From Malaya genurostris (Eukaryota; Arthropoda; Insecta; Diptera; Culicidae), in NCBI RefSeq assembly GCF_030247185.1, contig NC_080570.1:1-64000 (forward strand): DNA of 64,000 nt, in the 5' to 3' direction. The notes below the pieces were generated by a model. That model worked only from the letters and a program-made list of their open reading frames with translations. It was not told the origin of the DNA and did not search any database. The translations under genes and the position numbers were made by a program. Positions 1-50,100 of the stretch are shown piece after piece. Position 1 is the first letter of the stretch. Every line of letters begins with the position of its first letter.

Positions 1-2040
1 TTCACCAAAGATTAATGTGAAAATATGTAATACCTCTGTTAAGCGAAAATTGAACAAATGCACTGATTTCTATTCTGAACAGTCCGTTTTGAGCAATTAC
101 TCATACGTGAATGTTCACCCGACAGAACAAACTTCAAAGCAGTTTCATATACACAAAAAATTTCTATTTTGTGTTCGGTAATAATTTTTCCGGCAACGAT
201 CTGTAAAATATTATTTTTACTGAAAGATACGTAAAATTTATCCAACTTACGGTCATCTATCTACGGAACTACTGAATATCGGAAAATCCTATGTAAAAGT
301 TACGATTATTTATTATTTACTGACATGGTCTGTGAACTCTGAAATGTCATTTCTCTTGACGAACTGCAGTGAAAGTTTTACCAATATCCGGAAAATTAAT
401 AAAAAATAATGAAGAATTTCAGTAATCATCACTATACATTCAGCAGAAATAAAGATCTGTCAAATAACATAATTTTCGGACGTAAAGGTGTGAAAATTTC
501 TGGATTTGTAAAGAAAAAATGGTGGTGCGAATTGATTGCTTGCGAAAAATAGATAATACTGATTCCTAGCGGTAATTTTTCATTTAGTGAATATATTCAA
601 AAAGCCTTCTACAACTTATTTTTCCTGCACTCTAAAAATATGAAGGGTGATCCCATATTCTACTGAATTGCATCCGGAAGATATTTGATCATTTTATTTG
701 AATATATTATTTCTGATGAACAAATGTAATTAAATTCATTCGTCACACGCAAATAAATAAATTAATCGGATGAAAATATGTTTTGAAAACAAAAATGCTC
801 CTTCCTTTTACCAAAAAATTGTAATACTTTACGGGTCAAGACGTTTACATATTTTTAGGATTGTTTTGTGAATTTCGCCGAACGTCGGTATTGAATAATG
901 GAGAAGTCATTAGAATTATGACAGATCGAAGTTCAGTGGAACTGTACCGATCATTCAGCAAATAAAACTTTTACTGAACGGATTACCGAATGTACAGCTG
1001 TTTGAAAGTCAGTAAAACTGTACCGACATCCGTAAAAATAATTTGGTGTGTACAGCTTTTAAGCAGCGAGAAATTTTTCTCAGAATCTGTTCTGTACGTT
1101 CAAATTATCAAAAAGTACCATGCGTACTTTAGAGCTCTAATAAAGTGGATATTTTCTATGGTACTATGGAACTTTTGATTGCTTGGAGACGACGCTTAAA
1201 TTTTAATTTGATATTGATCTTACCAGTCAGAACATTCTTCACAGAATATGCAACATGAAATGACAGTCTCAATTCATTATGGTAATCATCTTGAACATTA
1301 ATATCTGATAGCCACTTACTGTGTGCGCATAGTCTAATCTAAATCATTAGAAAGAGAAATGCAAGGAAAATCTTTAGATTGACCACACAAAGCATCTCGT
1401 TGCGCTCCAAACAATTTTTTCAACGATCTGGTATTCTTTCCTCCGACTCTTTTTCCTTATTTTTCTGATTACTTAACCTACAATCAATAGAATTCAATAC
1501 ACATTCGCTTTAGCCCAAAAAAGAAATATCACCAAAAATTAATGTGAAAATGTGAAACACTTCTGTTAAGCAAAAATTTAGCAAATGCATAGATTGTCAT
1601 CTCATCCTTTGAGTCGATTCACTGAACAGAGAGCAGTTCCTTGCACAGCTTTAAGGCAGCGGGAAAGTTTTCTCAGAACTTGTTATGTATGTTTAAGTTG
1701 CCAAAAAGTGCCACGCAAACTTTAGAGCTCTAATAAAGTGAATATTTTTTAGGGAACTGTGGACCTTTGGTTGCTTGTAGAGGCTTAGTATAATCTAAAT
1801 CATTAGAAAACAAACTGCACGGAAAAACTCTTAGCTTGACCTTAACGCTTCTACAGCACAAACTTTGCATTGATTTATTCAAAAATTTACTGATTTGTTA
1901 GGCCGGGATGGCCAATATTTATCATTAATCACATTTCATCAACAGGTAAATGATATCAGAACTTTTTCTGCTGCCTACAACGGTTTTCTAGAAAACAGTC
2001 ATATGCATTCCGTCATGGAGTCATTTGTCAAGTTTTAATA
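1..2040 (-). repeat. repeat B, two broken copies
   Basis: Segments 1030-1400 and 1525-1860 are diverged copies of the same sequence (shared GCAGCGRGAAA...TCTCAGAA and TTTAGAGCTCTAATAAAGTG). Both match, in reverse orientation, the copies at 14640-15660 and 22320-23250. Bases 1-170 match the segment around 1525-1600 and include the repeat's GGTGAACATTC motif as its reverse complement. No coding capacity is visible. Around 845-1000 lies a diverged stretch with TTCGGTA/TACCGAA words like the MITE pair at 59.2-59.8 kb. Confidence 0.6.
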
Positions 2041-3790
2041 CCCAATTATGCACGTGGCTCTAAATGATGCACGGGAAATCTCCACTACTAATCTATGCTC
2101 GCCAAACAATTTTTTTCAACGATCTAGTATTCTTTTCTTCGACGACCAAACACTTATGCAACTCTTACGCGCCAACATCAATCGTAGATCTAGCAATCAA
2201 TGACGACTATTTCAACGGAAAATTCTATTGTCCATACAAAACTTCCCACTTTTCCGGAACATTTTTTTCATGTACGAACCCGGTGGGGGTAGAAACCAAT
2301 AAAACAAAAAAAGATTCATGTAAATCCGTCCATCCGTTCTTACGTGATGCGATTACAAAGAATGATCTCTGCATTTTTATATATTTAGATAGATAGATTG
2401 ATTAATGATAGTAGCTTTCTACGATTGTATTTATTGTTTCATCCGAAATACCTTTTCATTATGAATCAATTTCCCTAGAATTTCTCGAAATCTCCTCTAA
2501 AAATTGTTTAAAACCGCTAAAAAATGTTCCAAAAACTATTCAAAAAAAAATTTAAAAAAATATTCCACCAACTTTTTTTGACAGTTGGTATTTTTTTTTA
2601 AATAGACTGTTGTAACACACGAGCCATAACGCCTACATGTTCACCCATCGGATTACCGAATTCGCTAATCGATCCAACATACGTGACTACCACTCTATGC
2701 GGGCCCTATTGGAACCATGCCATCGGCGCCAGGTGGTAGAAGCACTAGGGATGCGACGCATCAGTGAACGACGATCTTACGGCAAGCTTGCGTATTAATC
2801 ATCTACAATTAAACAATAACTTTTCATGTATATATAGTGCGTATGAGACATTTTGGTTCTATCGATGGATAATGTTTATCATATATTTCACCAGCTGGCA
2901 GTTCAGCTGTTTAATGAATGCTCTTTCAGTAATAGATGGCAGCAGTCGCGCTCTACAAATCTATCTGCCAAAAATTCACCACCAGATAGCCGTGGTGAGT
3001 GTTATCCAACTGAGGGCAGCTATTCGCAAATAGATGGCTCTTATCGAGCTTCACGCAGATCTGTCGATTAGTTTACAATCTTCGCAAAACCAATCATTTT
3101 TATCGATTAAGCGCGAATAATTTAATCACTTTCTGGTGATTAGTGATTATTAAGGCCAAAAGCCGCCCCTATCATGGTTACTATCAATCTGCTAAGTGAA
3201 ATTAAATGATCTAATGGGAAGTAAAATTTCTGTACATAGAAGCAACGGCCTATAGCTGCCTCTATAGTGCGGCACTTACCGACCTTTCTATATTAGAAGG
3301 CACAAAAGGCGTCTCTGTAGAATCTCATTAGTGATTCGTAATGCCATCTCGACTCCATCTTGAGAAAACGGTAGATAACGTAACTTGCTCAGCTTCTTCC
3401 GCTGTTAATTTGCCGACGAAATAAGCCAGAAGTTATACAGTTGTTATAGTTATTGAAAACTGAATAGATACGACGATTGGGGATTTAGGAAGAAATTTTT
3501 TTGTCCGATTGAAGGCGCACTACTAAAACCAAACAAACAGGGTTAATTAAAATGGTTAAATCACGACTACAACAGGTAGACAGTAGCAAAATCGTTGCGA
3601 AATTTGTGTACAAATTGTAGCAAGTTTGACAACGATTACTGTAGTGTGTTCTATAGGGCCTTTTTTGTAATTTTTTGTTGTTGTTGATCGAGAAGTATCC
3701 CGGATTAATTAGAATACGAAAACGGATTTTTAGTGAGATCCTTGTTTTAATATTATTCAGTTCTTTTATCGAAATGACTAGTGATCATCC
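2041..3790. other. no recognised gene or element
   Basis: AT-rich DNA downstream of pb. The open frames of 60-110 codons here have no recognisable domains. Bases 2090-2150 share a short stretch (CCAAACAATTTTTTTCAACGATCT) with 1405-1430. A small cluster of AGATGGC words occurs at 2930-3060 (see findings). Confidence 0.4.
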
Positions 3791-4137
3791 TCATCATACC
3801 AAATAATTTTGATCTGTAACAAAGAATGAAGGCACTTGCCGAATTGAGAATGCCCAATATGACCTGCCCGAAGCTGTAACATCAAACCCAGCCCAACACA
3901 GATAAAAATAGTCTTGAATTTAGCCTTAAGCTTATCCCTAACTTCTCTCGTTCTCTTTCTCTATCCCCTCAAATCTATGAAATGTATACCATGTAATGTA
4001 CTGACTCGATGTAAAAACTCCCCCTTCCCTATAAATCCCTCACCTTATACTTCCCAACCACCCCCAAATCCCTACCCCAAACTGTTACAAATCTGGTGAA
4101 CGACCAGAATTAGGTTAAAACCGGGGATAAAAAAACG

Positions 4138-4190
<53 letters not shown>

Positions 4191-4191
4191 T
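3791..4191 (+). repeat. non-LTR 3' end (tail family C) with (TAA)n tail
   Basis: The 3' part of a non-LTR retrotransposon or dependent SINE: a C-rich untranslated stretch (3860-4095), then GAACGACCAGAATTAGG, GGTTAAAACCGGGGATAAA and a TAA microsatellite of about 16 units ending at 4191. The same tail recurs at 4376, 17080, 24066, 31750 and 51765, so it is a real 3' end, usually 5'-truncated. The clade (I/Jockey) is not decided by the tail alone. Confidence 0.6.
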
Positions 4192-4375
4192 GACCGTGTT
4201 ATTTAAAAATTCGCACAAATATATTAATTCGCACAAATATATAGTCACAGTTTGAGTTAGTTGTGGTGTTTTCATACTACTGAACATTTTGTCTTAAATT
4301 GCTGCACATATTTACGTTGATATGGACGAATTGTGAGACAGAGCTAAGGGCGAAAAACAAAAGCAGCAATATACT

Positions 4376-4415
4376 CTGGTTAAAGCCGGGTATAAATAAA
4401 CGACATAAATCAAAA
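4376..4415 (+). repeat. tail family C, short copy
   Basis: TGGTTAAAGCCGGGTATAAA followed by TAAACGACATAAA. It is a severely truncated 3' end of the same family as 3791-4191. Confidence 0.5.
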
Positions 4416-5561
4416 CAAAAGAAGTCTCTACAATTCCTTAACGAAATTCATAACAAAATTATTGTAAAGTATATACTGTATATAATTCACAAACTAGAAC
4501 TGATTTTGTTAGTAAACATCTTTTTCTTTTAGCCATTCATAATGAATTCATAATGCAGGGAAATGCAGGCCAAACACTTATGGGCTGTCCATAAAAGACG
4601 TCACGCCCCAATGGGGAGGGGGGTGTTTCATAAAACGTGACCTTTTGTGACAGGGGGGAGGGGGGGAGGTTTTTGGAATATGACGTCCAATATTTTCAAT
4701 GAGCGCATTTTTGAAATACCTAATTATATTACTGCTTTGCCCTATTTCCTGAAAAAATCTCCACAATAAACGTTTACATTTTATAGGAAAACGTGTATTT
4801 GTTGATGTAAAAGCTTCTTTTTGTAAATTCGGAAACGAGAGATGCAGGATATCATTTCTGTTGTGATCAACAAAAGTGCACGGAGGAGCGAGTAAATTAG
4901 CGAAATCAATAAATTTTGCCAAATATGAGTAAAAACGAAAAAGATGCCTTCAAACGGTTTAACTTAAGTTATGCGCTGACAATTTTTTCAGTAATTTGAT
5001 TTTCTAGCATTGATAATAGTATATCATAAGAATTTCTTTTATCTGATTCTGATGCAGTTTATTCAATTGTACTCGAAATAGGGCGGGAGATCAACGATTT
5101 CAGACGTAGATCATGTCATGTCTTATCTTGATCATATGTGATTTTCCTCCACCAACATCAAAGCTTATCGAATCATCCAATGACTGAACTTACATAAATC
5201 AAGAATCATTTTAGCTCAAAATCACTACCCATTGTGTGACGGAAGATCAGTATCGATATTGATCGATGTGATTTAAAATTCACTGATCAAAAGATCATGA
5301 AAAGATTCTCCGGCAGTGATCTCGTTTTGATGAGGTTTTGGTCTTTATTTTCTCAGCCCTGTATGCTACACTAAGGAAACATTATTCTTTACCTAAAACA
5401 ATAATATATCTGTGTACTCCTAGGAGGAATAAAACAGATGATTTAAATGTTTCATCAATTCCAACCAAATACTTTTGTTAATTTATATAATTGATATTAA
5501 TAAAATAATTCCGATGATTTTGTAGTTTTAGGGATATTTTTTAATCTAATGATAGCATGTA
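4416..5561. other. no gene; G-rich dispersed-repeat fragment at 4577-4690
   Basis: Bases 4577-4690 contain GGCTGTCCATAAAAGACGTC, G-runs and CGTGACCTTTTGTGAC, a sequence type I recognise as a common interspersed fragment in insect genomes, probably one end of a DNA transposon. The partner end was not found. The rest is unremarkable AT-rich sequence. Confidence 0.35.
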
Positions 5562-5606
5562 CAGGGTCCGGCACTCGAAGTGTAACCAATTAAAAAGGCC
5601 ATAAAT

Positions 5607-6344
5607 TCAGTTTGGAAAATTACTTTTACTTAATTCAAAGTACAAAATGTGTAAAAATAATACAAAATTCAGAATCAATTCACTTTTGCTCGATATGACC
5701 ACCTTTTGCCTTGACTTGATGACTTGAGAGAGCGAAGGAGTTGCTTCGTTTGGCCGAATGTGACTTGCAGGTATTTTGGCCCACTCGCGGACAATAACTT
5801 TTTTCAGCGCCTCGAGACAGGTGTATCTTTTAGTTCGGACTTTGCTCTCCAAAATGGCCCAAAGAGAATAATCCATTGGATTCGCATCTGGTGAATTCGA
5901 GAGCCATTGTGTGGACGTGATGAAGTTCGGAACGTTGTTTTTCAGCCATTCTTGGTTCACTCGAGCTTTGTGAGACGGTGCCGAGTCCTACTGAAACGTC
6001 CATGGTCTGCCACCGAAATGTTTGTCTGCCCACGGCTTCAAAGCAACCTCCAGAATACTTTCCCGATAATATGTCGCATTTACCTTGACGCCAGGCTCGA
6101 TGAAAACGATTGGAGAGCGCCCATTTGCGGTTACAGCGGCCCAAACCATTATCTGTTGCGGGTGCTGCCTCCTGGTGGCCAATCGATGACTCAAATTCTC
6201 GTATGAACGATCGGTCAAGTAAACCCTATCGTTTTGAAAGTTTACGAATTGCTCAATTGGAAAAATTTTCTCGTCAGAAAATATAGGGTGATTTTTTAAG
6301 AGCTTGAGAACTTTTTTAAACAATAAAACGCATAAAATTTGCAA
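5607..6344 (-). pseudogene. broken mariner-type transposase of the outer element
   Basis: Three overlapping frames together give the C-terminal half of a DDE transposase: FSDEKIFPIEQF (first catalytic Asp), an intermediate WAAVTANGRSPIVFIEPG segment, and NSPDANPMDYSLWAILESKV with the third catalytic Asp in SPDANPMDYSLW. At least two frameshifts separate these blocks. The N-terminal DNA-binding half is absent. It encodes a DNA transposase of the IS630/Tc1/mariner superfamily but cannot be functional. Confidence 0.85.
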
Positions 6345-7208
6345 AATCTCATCGGTTCTTTATTTTAAACGTTAGATTGGTACATGACATTTACTTTTTG
6401 AAGATAATTTCATTTAAATGTTGACCGCGGCTGCGTCTTAGGTGGTCCATCCGGAAAGTCCAATTTTGGGCAACTTTTTCGAGCATTTCGGCCGGAATAG
6501 CCCGAATTTCTTCGGAAATGTTGTCTTCCAAAGCTGGAATAGTTACTGGCTTATTTCTGTAGACTTTAGACTTGACGTAGCCCCACAAAAAATAGTCTAA
6601 AGGCGTCAAATCGCATGATCTTGGTGGCCAACTTACCGGTCCATTTCTTGAGATGAATTGTTCTCCGAAGTTTTCCCTCAAAATGGCCATAGAATCGCGA
6701 GCTGTGTGGCATGTAGCGCCATCTTGTTGAAACCACATGTCAACCAAGTTCAGTTCTTCCATTTTTGGCAACAAAAAGTTTGTTAGCATCGAACGATAGC
6801 GATCGCCATTCACTGTAACGTTGCGTCCAACAGCATCTTTGAAAAAATACGGTCCAATGATTCCACCAGCGTACAAACCACACCAAACAGTGCATTTTTC
6901 GGGATGCATGGGCAGTTCTTGAACGGCTTCTGGTTGCTCTTCACTCCAAATGCGGCAATTTTGCTTATTTACGTAGCCATTCAACCAGAAATGAGCCTCA
7001 TCGCTGAACAAAATTTGTCGATAAAAAAGCGGATTTTCCGAATGGACCACCTAAGACGCAGCCGCGGTCAACATTTAAATGAAATTATCTTCAAAAAGTA
7101 AATGTCATGTACCAATCTAACGTTTAAAATAAAGAACCGATGAGATTTTGCAAATTTTATGCGTTTTATTGTTTAAAAAAGTTCTCAAGCTCTTAAAAAA
7201 TCACCCTG
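6284..7208 (-). mobile_element. inner Tc1/mariner-type transposon nested in the outer one
   Basis: TA duplications lie at 6282-6283 and 7209-7210. Ends are (T/C)AGGGTGATTTTTTAAGAG in inverted orientation, and near-identity continues inward for about 175 bp (6284-6460 against 7030-7208). That inverted block includes the last 20 codons of the transposase, so both ends derive from the element's 3' end and the 5' end has been lost. The element is 925 bp long. Confidence 0.9.
6391..7050 (-). pseudogene. 5'-truncated DDE transposase of the inner element
   Basis: A 219-codon uninterrupted frame covering the catalytic domain: LFSDEAHFWLNGYVNKQNCR (first Asp), MWFQQDGATCHTA (second Asp), SWPPRSCDLTPLDYFLWGYV (third acidic residue, Asp), with about 36 residues between the second and third. 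The C-terminus is RSRGQHLNEIIFKK. The helix-turn-helix N-terminal half is missing because the frame runs straight into the inverted 3' end at about 7030. The intact reading suggests a fairly recent insertion. Superfamily assignment (Tc1/mariner) is firm; the subfamily is not named. Confidence 0.88.
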
Positions 7209-7713
7209 TACAATGTTCGGAAATTGACCGCTTTCGGCCAAACGAAGCAACTCCTTCGCTCTCTCAAGTCATCAAGTCAAGGCAAAAGGTGGTCATATCG
7301 AGCAAAAGTGAATTGATTCTGAATTTTGTATTAATTTTACACATTTTGTACTTTGAATTAAGTAAAAGTAATTTTCCAAACTGAATTTATGGCCTTATTA
7401 ATTGGTTACACTTCGAGTGCCGGACCCTGTAATAAATCGATTTTTCCTTCATATTTGTATGGTTTGTCATACATATTGAGATGAGTTTTACTTATTTTGA
7501 ATTCGTGACATGTGACATAGGGGGGTGGGGGTTCTTTGCTTCTGTGTATGTAACGCTTTTTGCACTAACTTTTCTCGGAGATGGCTGTACGGATTTTCAC
7601 AAACTTAGATTCAAATGAAAGGTCTTGTGGTTCCATACAAAATTCCTGAATATAATTTGAATCCGACTTCCGATTTCGGTTAGTTTTTCAAGAATCGAAG
7701 AAAATTATTCTGA

Positions 7714-7985
7714 AGAATACCATAGTATTATATATGATAGTATGATTGATATGAGAAAGGCATCAATAACATACACCACTAGGTGGATAAAAACAGTTTT
7801 TTCATATAATACTTTCTGATATTGATACACAGGACCGAACTCAACGCTAACGAATGGCGTTGAGTTCGGTCCTGTGTATCAATATCAGAAAGTATTATAT
7901 GAAAAATCTTTTTTAATCCACCTAGTGGTGTATTGATGCCTTTCTCATATCAATCATACTATCATATATAATACTATGGTATTCT
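7714..7985. repeat. near-perfect palindrome built from repeat A ends
   Basis: Arms at 7714-7847 and 7857-7985 are complementary around a 9-bp loop (7848-7856). The only clear gap is an extra 5-6 bp in the left arm near 7770. Both arms contain the repeat A terminus (ATATGAGAAAGGCATC, CACCACTAGGTGGAT) followed by a stretch ending GGACCGAACTCAACGC. A further repeat A terminus lies at 8108-8145. Confidence 0.9.
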
Positions 7986-8375
7986 AGATTTTATTGTATT
8001 GTAGATCGAGTACTGCCAAATGCATGTGGTGGCTCGACTGATAACACGACTACTGATACAATCATTGCTCATTGCGCCCCATAGTAGAGTGAGTCGTATT
8101 CACGACAAAAGGCATCATTACACCACGAGGTGGACTAAAAGCAAGTTTTTCTAATGTGAACGTCTACGAAGATTGTTGTTTGACATTTGGAATTTCTTCA
8201 ACATGAAATTAAGTATCTTAAAATCAACCAATGTTACATTATATTCAATCCTCGTGCATGAGAGCGATCAATAACCAGTTCAACATAAAATTAGCAACAT
8301 AAACCAGTAGCGGTGACTATGAGCTTATTATTCAAAGAAGCAATATATTTCCCAGTTTTCTCGTACGACATTATT

Positions 8376-8381
8376 TTTATT
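8376..8381 (-). promoter_or_regulatory. pb polyadenylation signal AATAAA
   Basis: AATAAA on the minus strand, 24 nt after the pb stop codon at 8406. It implies a very short 3' UTR if used. It is the first canonical signal after the stop; use of later, distal sites cannot be excluded. Confidence 0.6.
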
Positions 8382-8405
8382 CTTAATTATATGACACATG
8401 TAATA

Positions 8406-47430
<39,025 letters not shown>

Positions 47431-48429
47431 TTTCGTATTATATTCCTTTATATTGATCGATTCAGGTAAAACTACACTTTAACATTTTTCTAAGAAGTTG
47501 CAGACATAATTGTTTATTATGTCCAATATATTTCAACTCAAAATACACTCCAACATTCAATTCAATTATTCAGCTTTTCTATTCGGTTATGAATATCGAT
47601 TCCATATACATTTAGATGTGGTATATAGATATAACAGTGCACCACATTTGCATTCACTTGAACTTTAATATCACTTAGTTAGCTCCATTATTTCTCTTTA
47701 TATTCAATACATTCTGCTTGCACAAAAAGCAAATTTAAAATGCATTTTACACAGCACTCACACATATACTCCTTAGGTAATTCACCTTTTCAATAAAGCA
47801 ACAAAGTTAATCCACTCGCTAGGTTTCTTTCGTATCCATGAACGCGTCTGAGTTGGCCAACGCCGCAATGACTACTAACATGATTATAACATGTGTAAAC
47901 TTACGAGACTGGCGGCCACTATAGAAACCATGTACGTTATTTTTAATTTTCTATATCCTGAAAGAGGGCGGCGACAAGTACTGTTGGCGGCATTCCATTG
48001 AACATCGAATACGTGTTGTTGTTGGAAGTACACTCATGAAGTGAACATTTCATTCATGCTTTGCAGATATTCTTTTATTTCTCTCGAATGGCTTCTCTTG
48101 CGCAGAGTGATGGGTGGAGCTTAGTTCAATTAAGTGTGTTCTTAGCAGAAGAATTATGAGAGAAAGAAGAGAGAACGCGTAAAACTAGGAACGTCACTGT
48201 GATTTACAAATACAATTTAATTCTCTAGTTAGAAAATTAGAGCAATGAAAATTATTTGGTTTGATAGATATTCAAACTGATTCACTTTTACATGAGCTTG
48301 AGCTAAATTAAAAAGCACTATTTTTAGCACATCTTAGTTCATTCCGATGAATGGAATTCTGATCTATATATTTTTTGTCATTGGTGCGGGTATGATAAAA
48401 AATATCAGTCTGCTTAATTTTGGGAATGC
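47431..48429 (-). promoter_or_regulatory. presumed pb 5' UTR and upstream region
   Basis: This is about 1 kb immediately upstream of the pb start codon. An in-frame TAA lies at 47479-47481. No convincing TATA/Inr pair for the minus strand was seen, so the transcription start is not located; an upstream non-coding exon is possible. The stretch 47820-48000 is locally GC-richer, with several GGCGGC words (for example near 47910 and 47966), unlike the surrounding AT-rich DNA. Confidence 0.3.
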
Positions 48430-48840
48430 GGGACATTTTGGTTTTATGATTGTTTTTGTCGTGAATACGACTTACTTTACTATGGGGCTCCTTTTCAAAA
48501 TTAGCTCCATGAGAGAGTGATAATTTTTTGATCGTGAATATCTCTTGTTGTATCTAACGTATTAACATAATTTTCGCAACATGCCATCGAAAATATAATC
48601 ACAATTTTATGATAAATTTTGCACTTGTGTGGCATATTCTCAAATAATTCAAAATTAAACTTCTTTGAAATGTTTGGTATCAACGAGTATCAAAGAGAAA
48701 AACACCCGACGCGTGTTTGCCTTTCTCGTATTATGAAAGCTCTTAGCTCAGTGATCTGTGGAAGGATTTATATAATCAAAAAATTTCAAATTGAACGTGT
48801 ATTGCAATAACATTGAAGTGTTTCAATAGCACACTATTAA
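48430..48840 (+). repeat. dispersed repeat fragments
   Basis: GTCGTGAATACGACTTACTT and TACTATGGGGC match the complement of 8070-8110. 48640-48760 matches 30290-30450 (AAATGTTTGGTATCAACGAG, ACGCGTGTTTGCC). Non-coding. Confidence 0.5.
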
Positions 48841-48874
48841 AAAACCTGTCTGATTTGACCCATGTCATCACCAG

Positions 48875-48986
48875 CCAATCAGAACGCGTTCTGAGGAAGA
48901 GAACGAAATATCTGCTGCTCCATCGATATAAAAGATGAAAATTTCACTTTTTCTATCATTTCCTGAGCAACACTCGAAGCGAGATA
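48875..48986 (+). promoter_or_regulatory. candidate Pol II core promoter (CCAAT, TATA, Inr)
   Basis: CCAAT at 48875-48879, TATAAAAG at 48927-48934 and an insect-type initiator TCATT at 48956-48960 with its A at 48958, which is 31 bp after the first T of the TATA box. At +18 a CGAAGCGAGATA word partly resembles the motif-ten element. The spacing is that of a real core promoter. It points away from pb. The product is unknown; see the short exon pair at 49295-49490 in findings. Confidence 0.4.
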
Positions 48987-49829
48987 TACGGTGGAAACCA
49001 ACACCGAAGACCTCACGCTTTTTGAATGAAGCTAGCGTCGAACAGCAGAATAATGATTCCGCCTACTGATTCCGCCCGAAATTGATTGTTCCATCTCTCG
49101 AATCTAATTGGAAATCACAATGAATTCCTAGTCAAATTTCGGACAAGACCAAATGTACACGTCAAGAGCCATCTTCGTTCTGTCTAAATTCAGATCTTCT
49201 TCGATAATTCAAGACACTTTTCAGTCCCACAGATCATCATTAAGAATTAATTGAATTTTCTCCATTTCCTACCAAAAGCATCGGATTCTTCAAAATGACC
49301 CATGTATTGGAGTTGCACAAACAAGTTGCTCAAGCGGTAATATATATCTACGAGAGTAGCTTTGATGAGCCTAACTTTGCATTCAATATCATTTAAAAGT
49401 GATATCAAGGCTGCTCATTATTTCAGCAAGATGAAAATCATATACAAGTTCTTATTGAGTTTTGTTTTCATAGAGTATGTAATGTCTAATTTCTGCAGGC
49501 TTAATGTTCTGCAAGTTCCGCGTTTATTTCCAACAGATAAATCATGAACAATATTTTTTGAAAGTTTTAAATTTCATATCAATGTTTTTCTGAAATTAAA
49601 AAAACTGAACGCACCTTTATAAGCTCCAAAAATGTATGCATAAAGTTGCCTGCGCATTTAACACAATCACAGTAGCTAATGGAAAAAAGTACACCCGTTT
49701 CTCACTAGAGGTGCTATTAGTGTCTCCGTACAGTGGGAAATCTATGTTGATTTGATTTATGTTGTTTGCCTTATTTCACTACGGCTGCAACTGAGTCGAA
49801 TGGTATATGACACTATGACAATTTTCACT

Positions 49830-50100
49830 AGTCGGTTTTTCAAGTGATTGCATAACCTTTCTATATGAGAGAGGCAAAAACAAAACGATGGTATACATAC
49901 TTCCCGGAGTACTTTCTATTTGCAACTAGTTTGGTCAATGTCGGTCCAGCCATCTCTGAGAAACAAGTACACACATACAGACATTTGCTTAGTACGTCGA
50001 GCTGAATCGATTGATATATGACACTCGGTCTCGGAAAAGTTTTCTTAAGTAAATCGTATGCTATACTTATTTTGTATATTTACCAGGAAGAGATAAAATC
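49830..50100 (+). repeat. repeat A fragment
   Basis: GGTCAATGTCGGTCCAGCCA, TCTCTGAGAAAC, ACACACATACAGACATTTGC and CGAGCTGAATCGATTG, as in the copy at 14130-14320. Confidence 0.6.

Larger units (their letters stand above)
5562..7429 (-). mobile_element. outer Tc1/mariner-type transposon with long inverted ends, interrupted
   Basis: The element is bounded by TA duplications (5560-5561 and 7430-7431) and inverted ends CAGGGTCCGGCACTCGAAGT. The inverted identity extends for about 195 bp, well into the 3' part of the transposase gene, so the right end is an inverted copy of the left end. A second element (6284-7208) is inserted in it. The transposase 5' part is missing. Confidence 0.85.

Noticed and set aside
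6904..7101. Plus-strand frame ending in the same 20 residues as the inner transposase
   Set aside because: It is the inverted copy of the transposase 3' end inside the long terminal inverted repeat, not a second gene.
49362..49547. 61-residue frame with a hydrophobic, signal-peptide-like segment (MKIIYKFLLSFVFIEYVMSN)
   Set aside because: Too short, with no family resemblance; the same bases are better considered with the tentative spliced frame starting at 49295.
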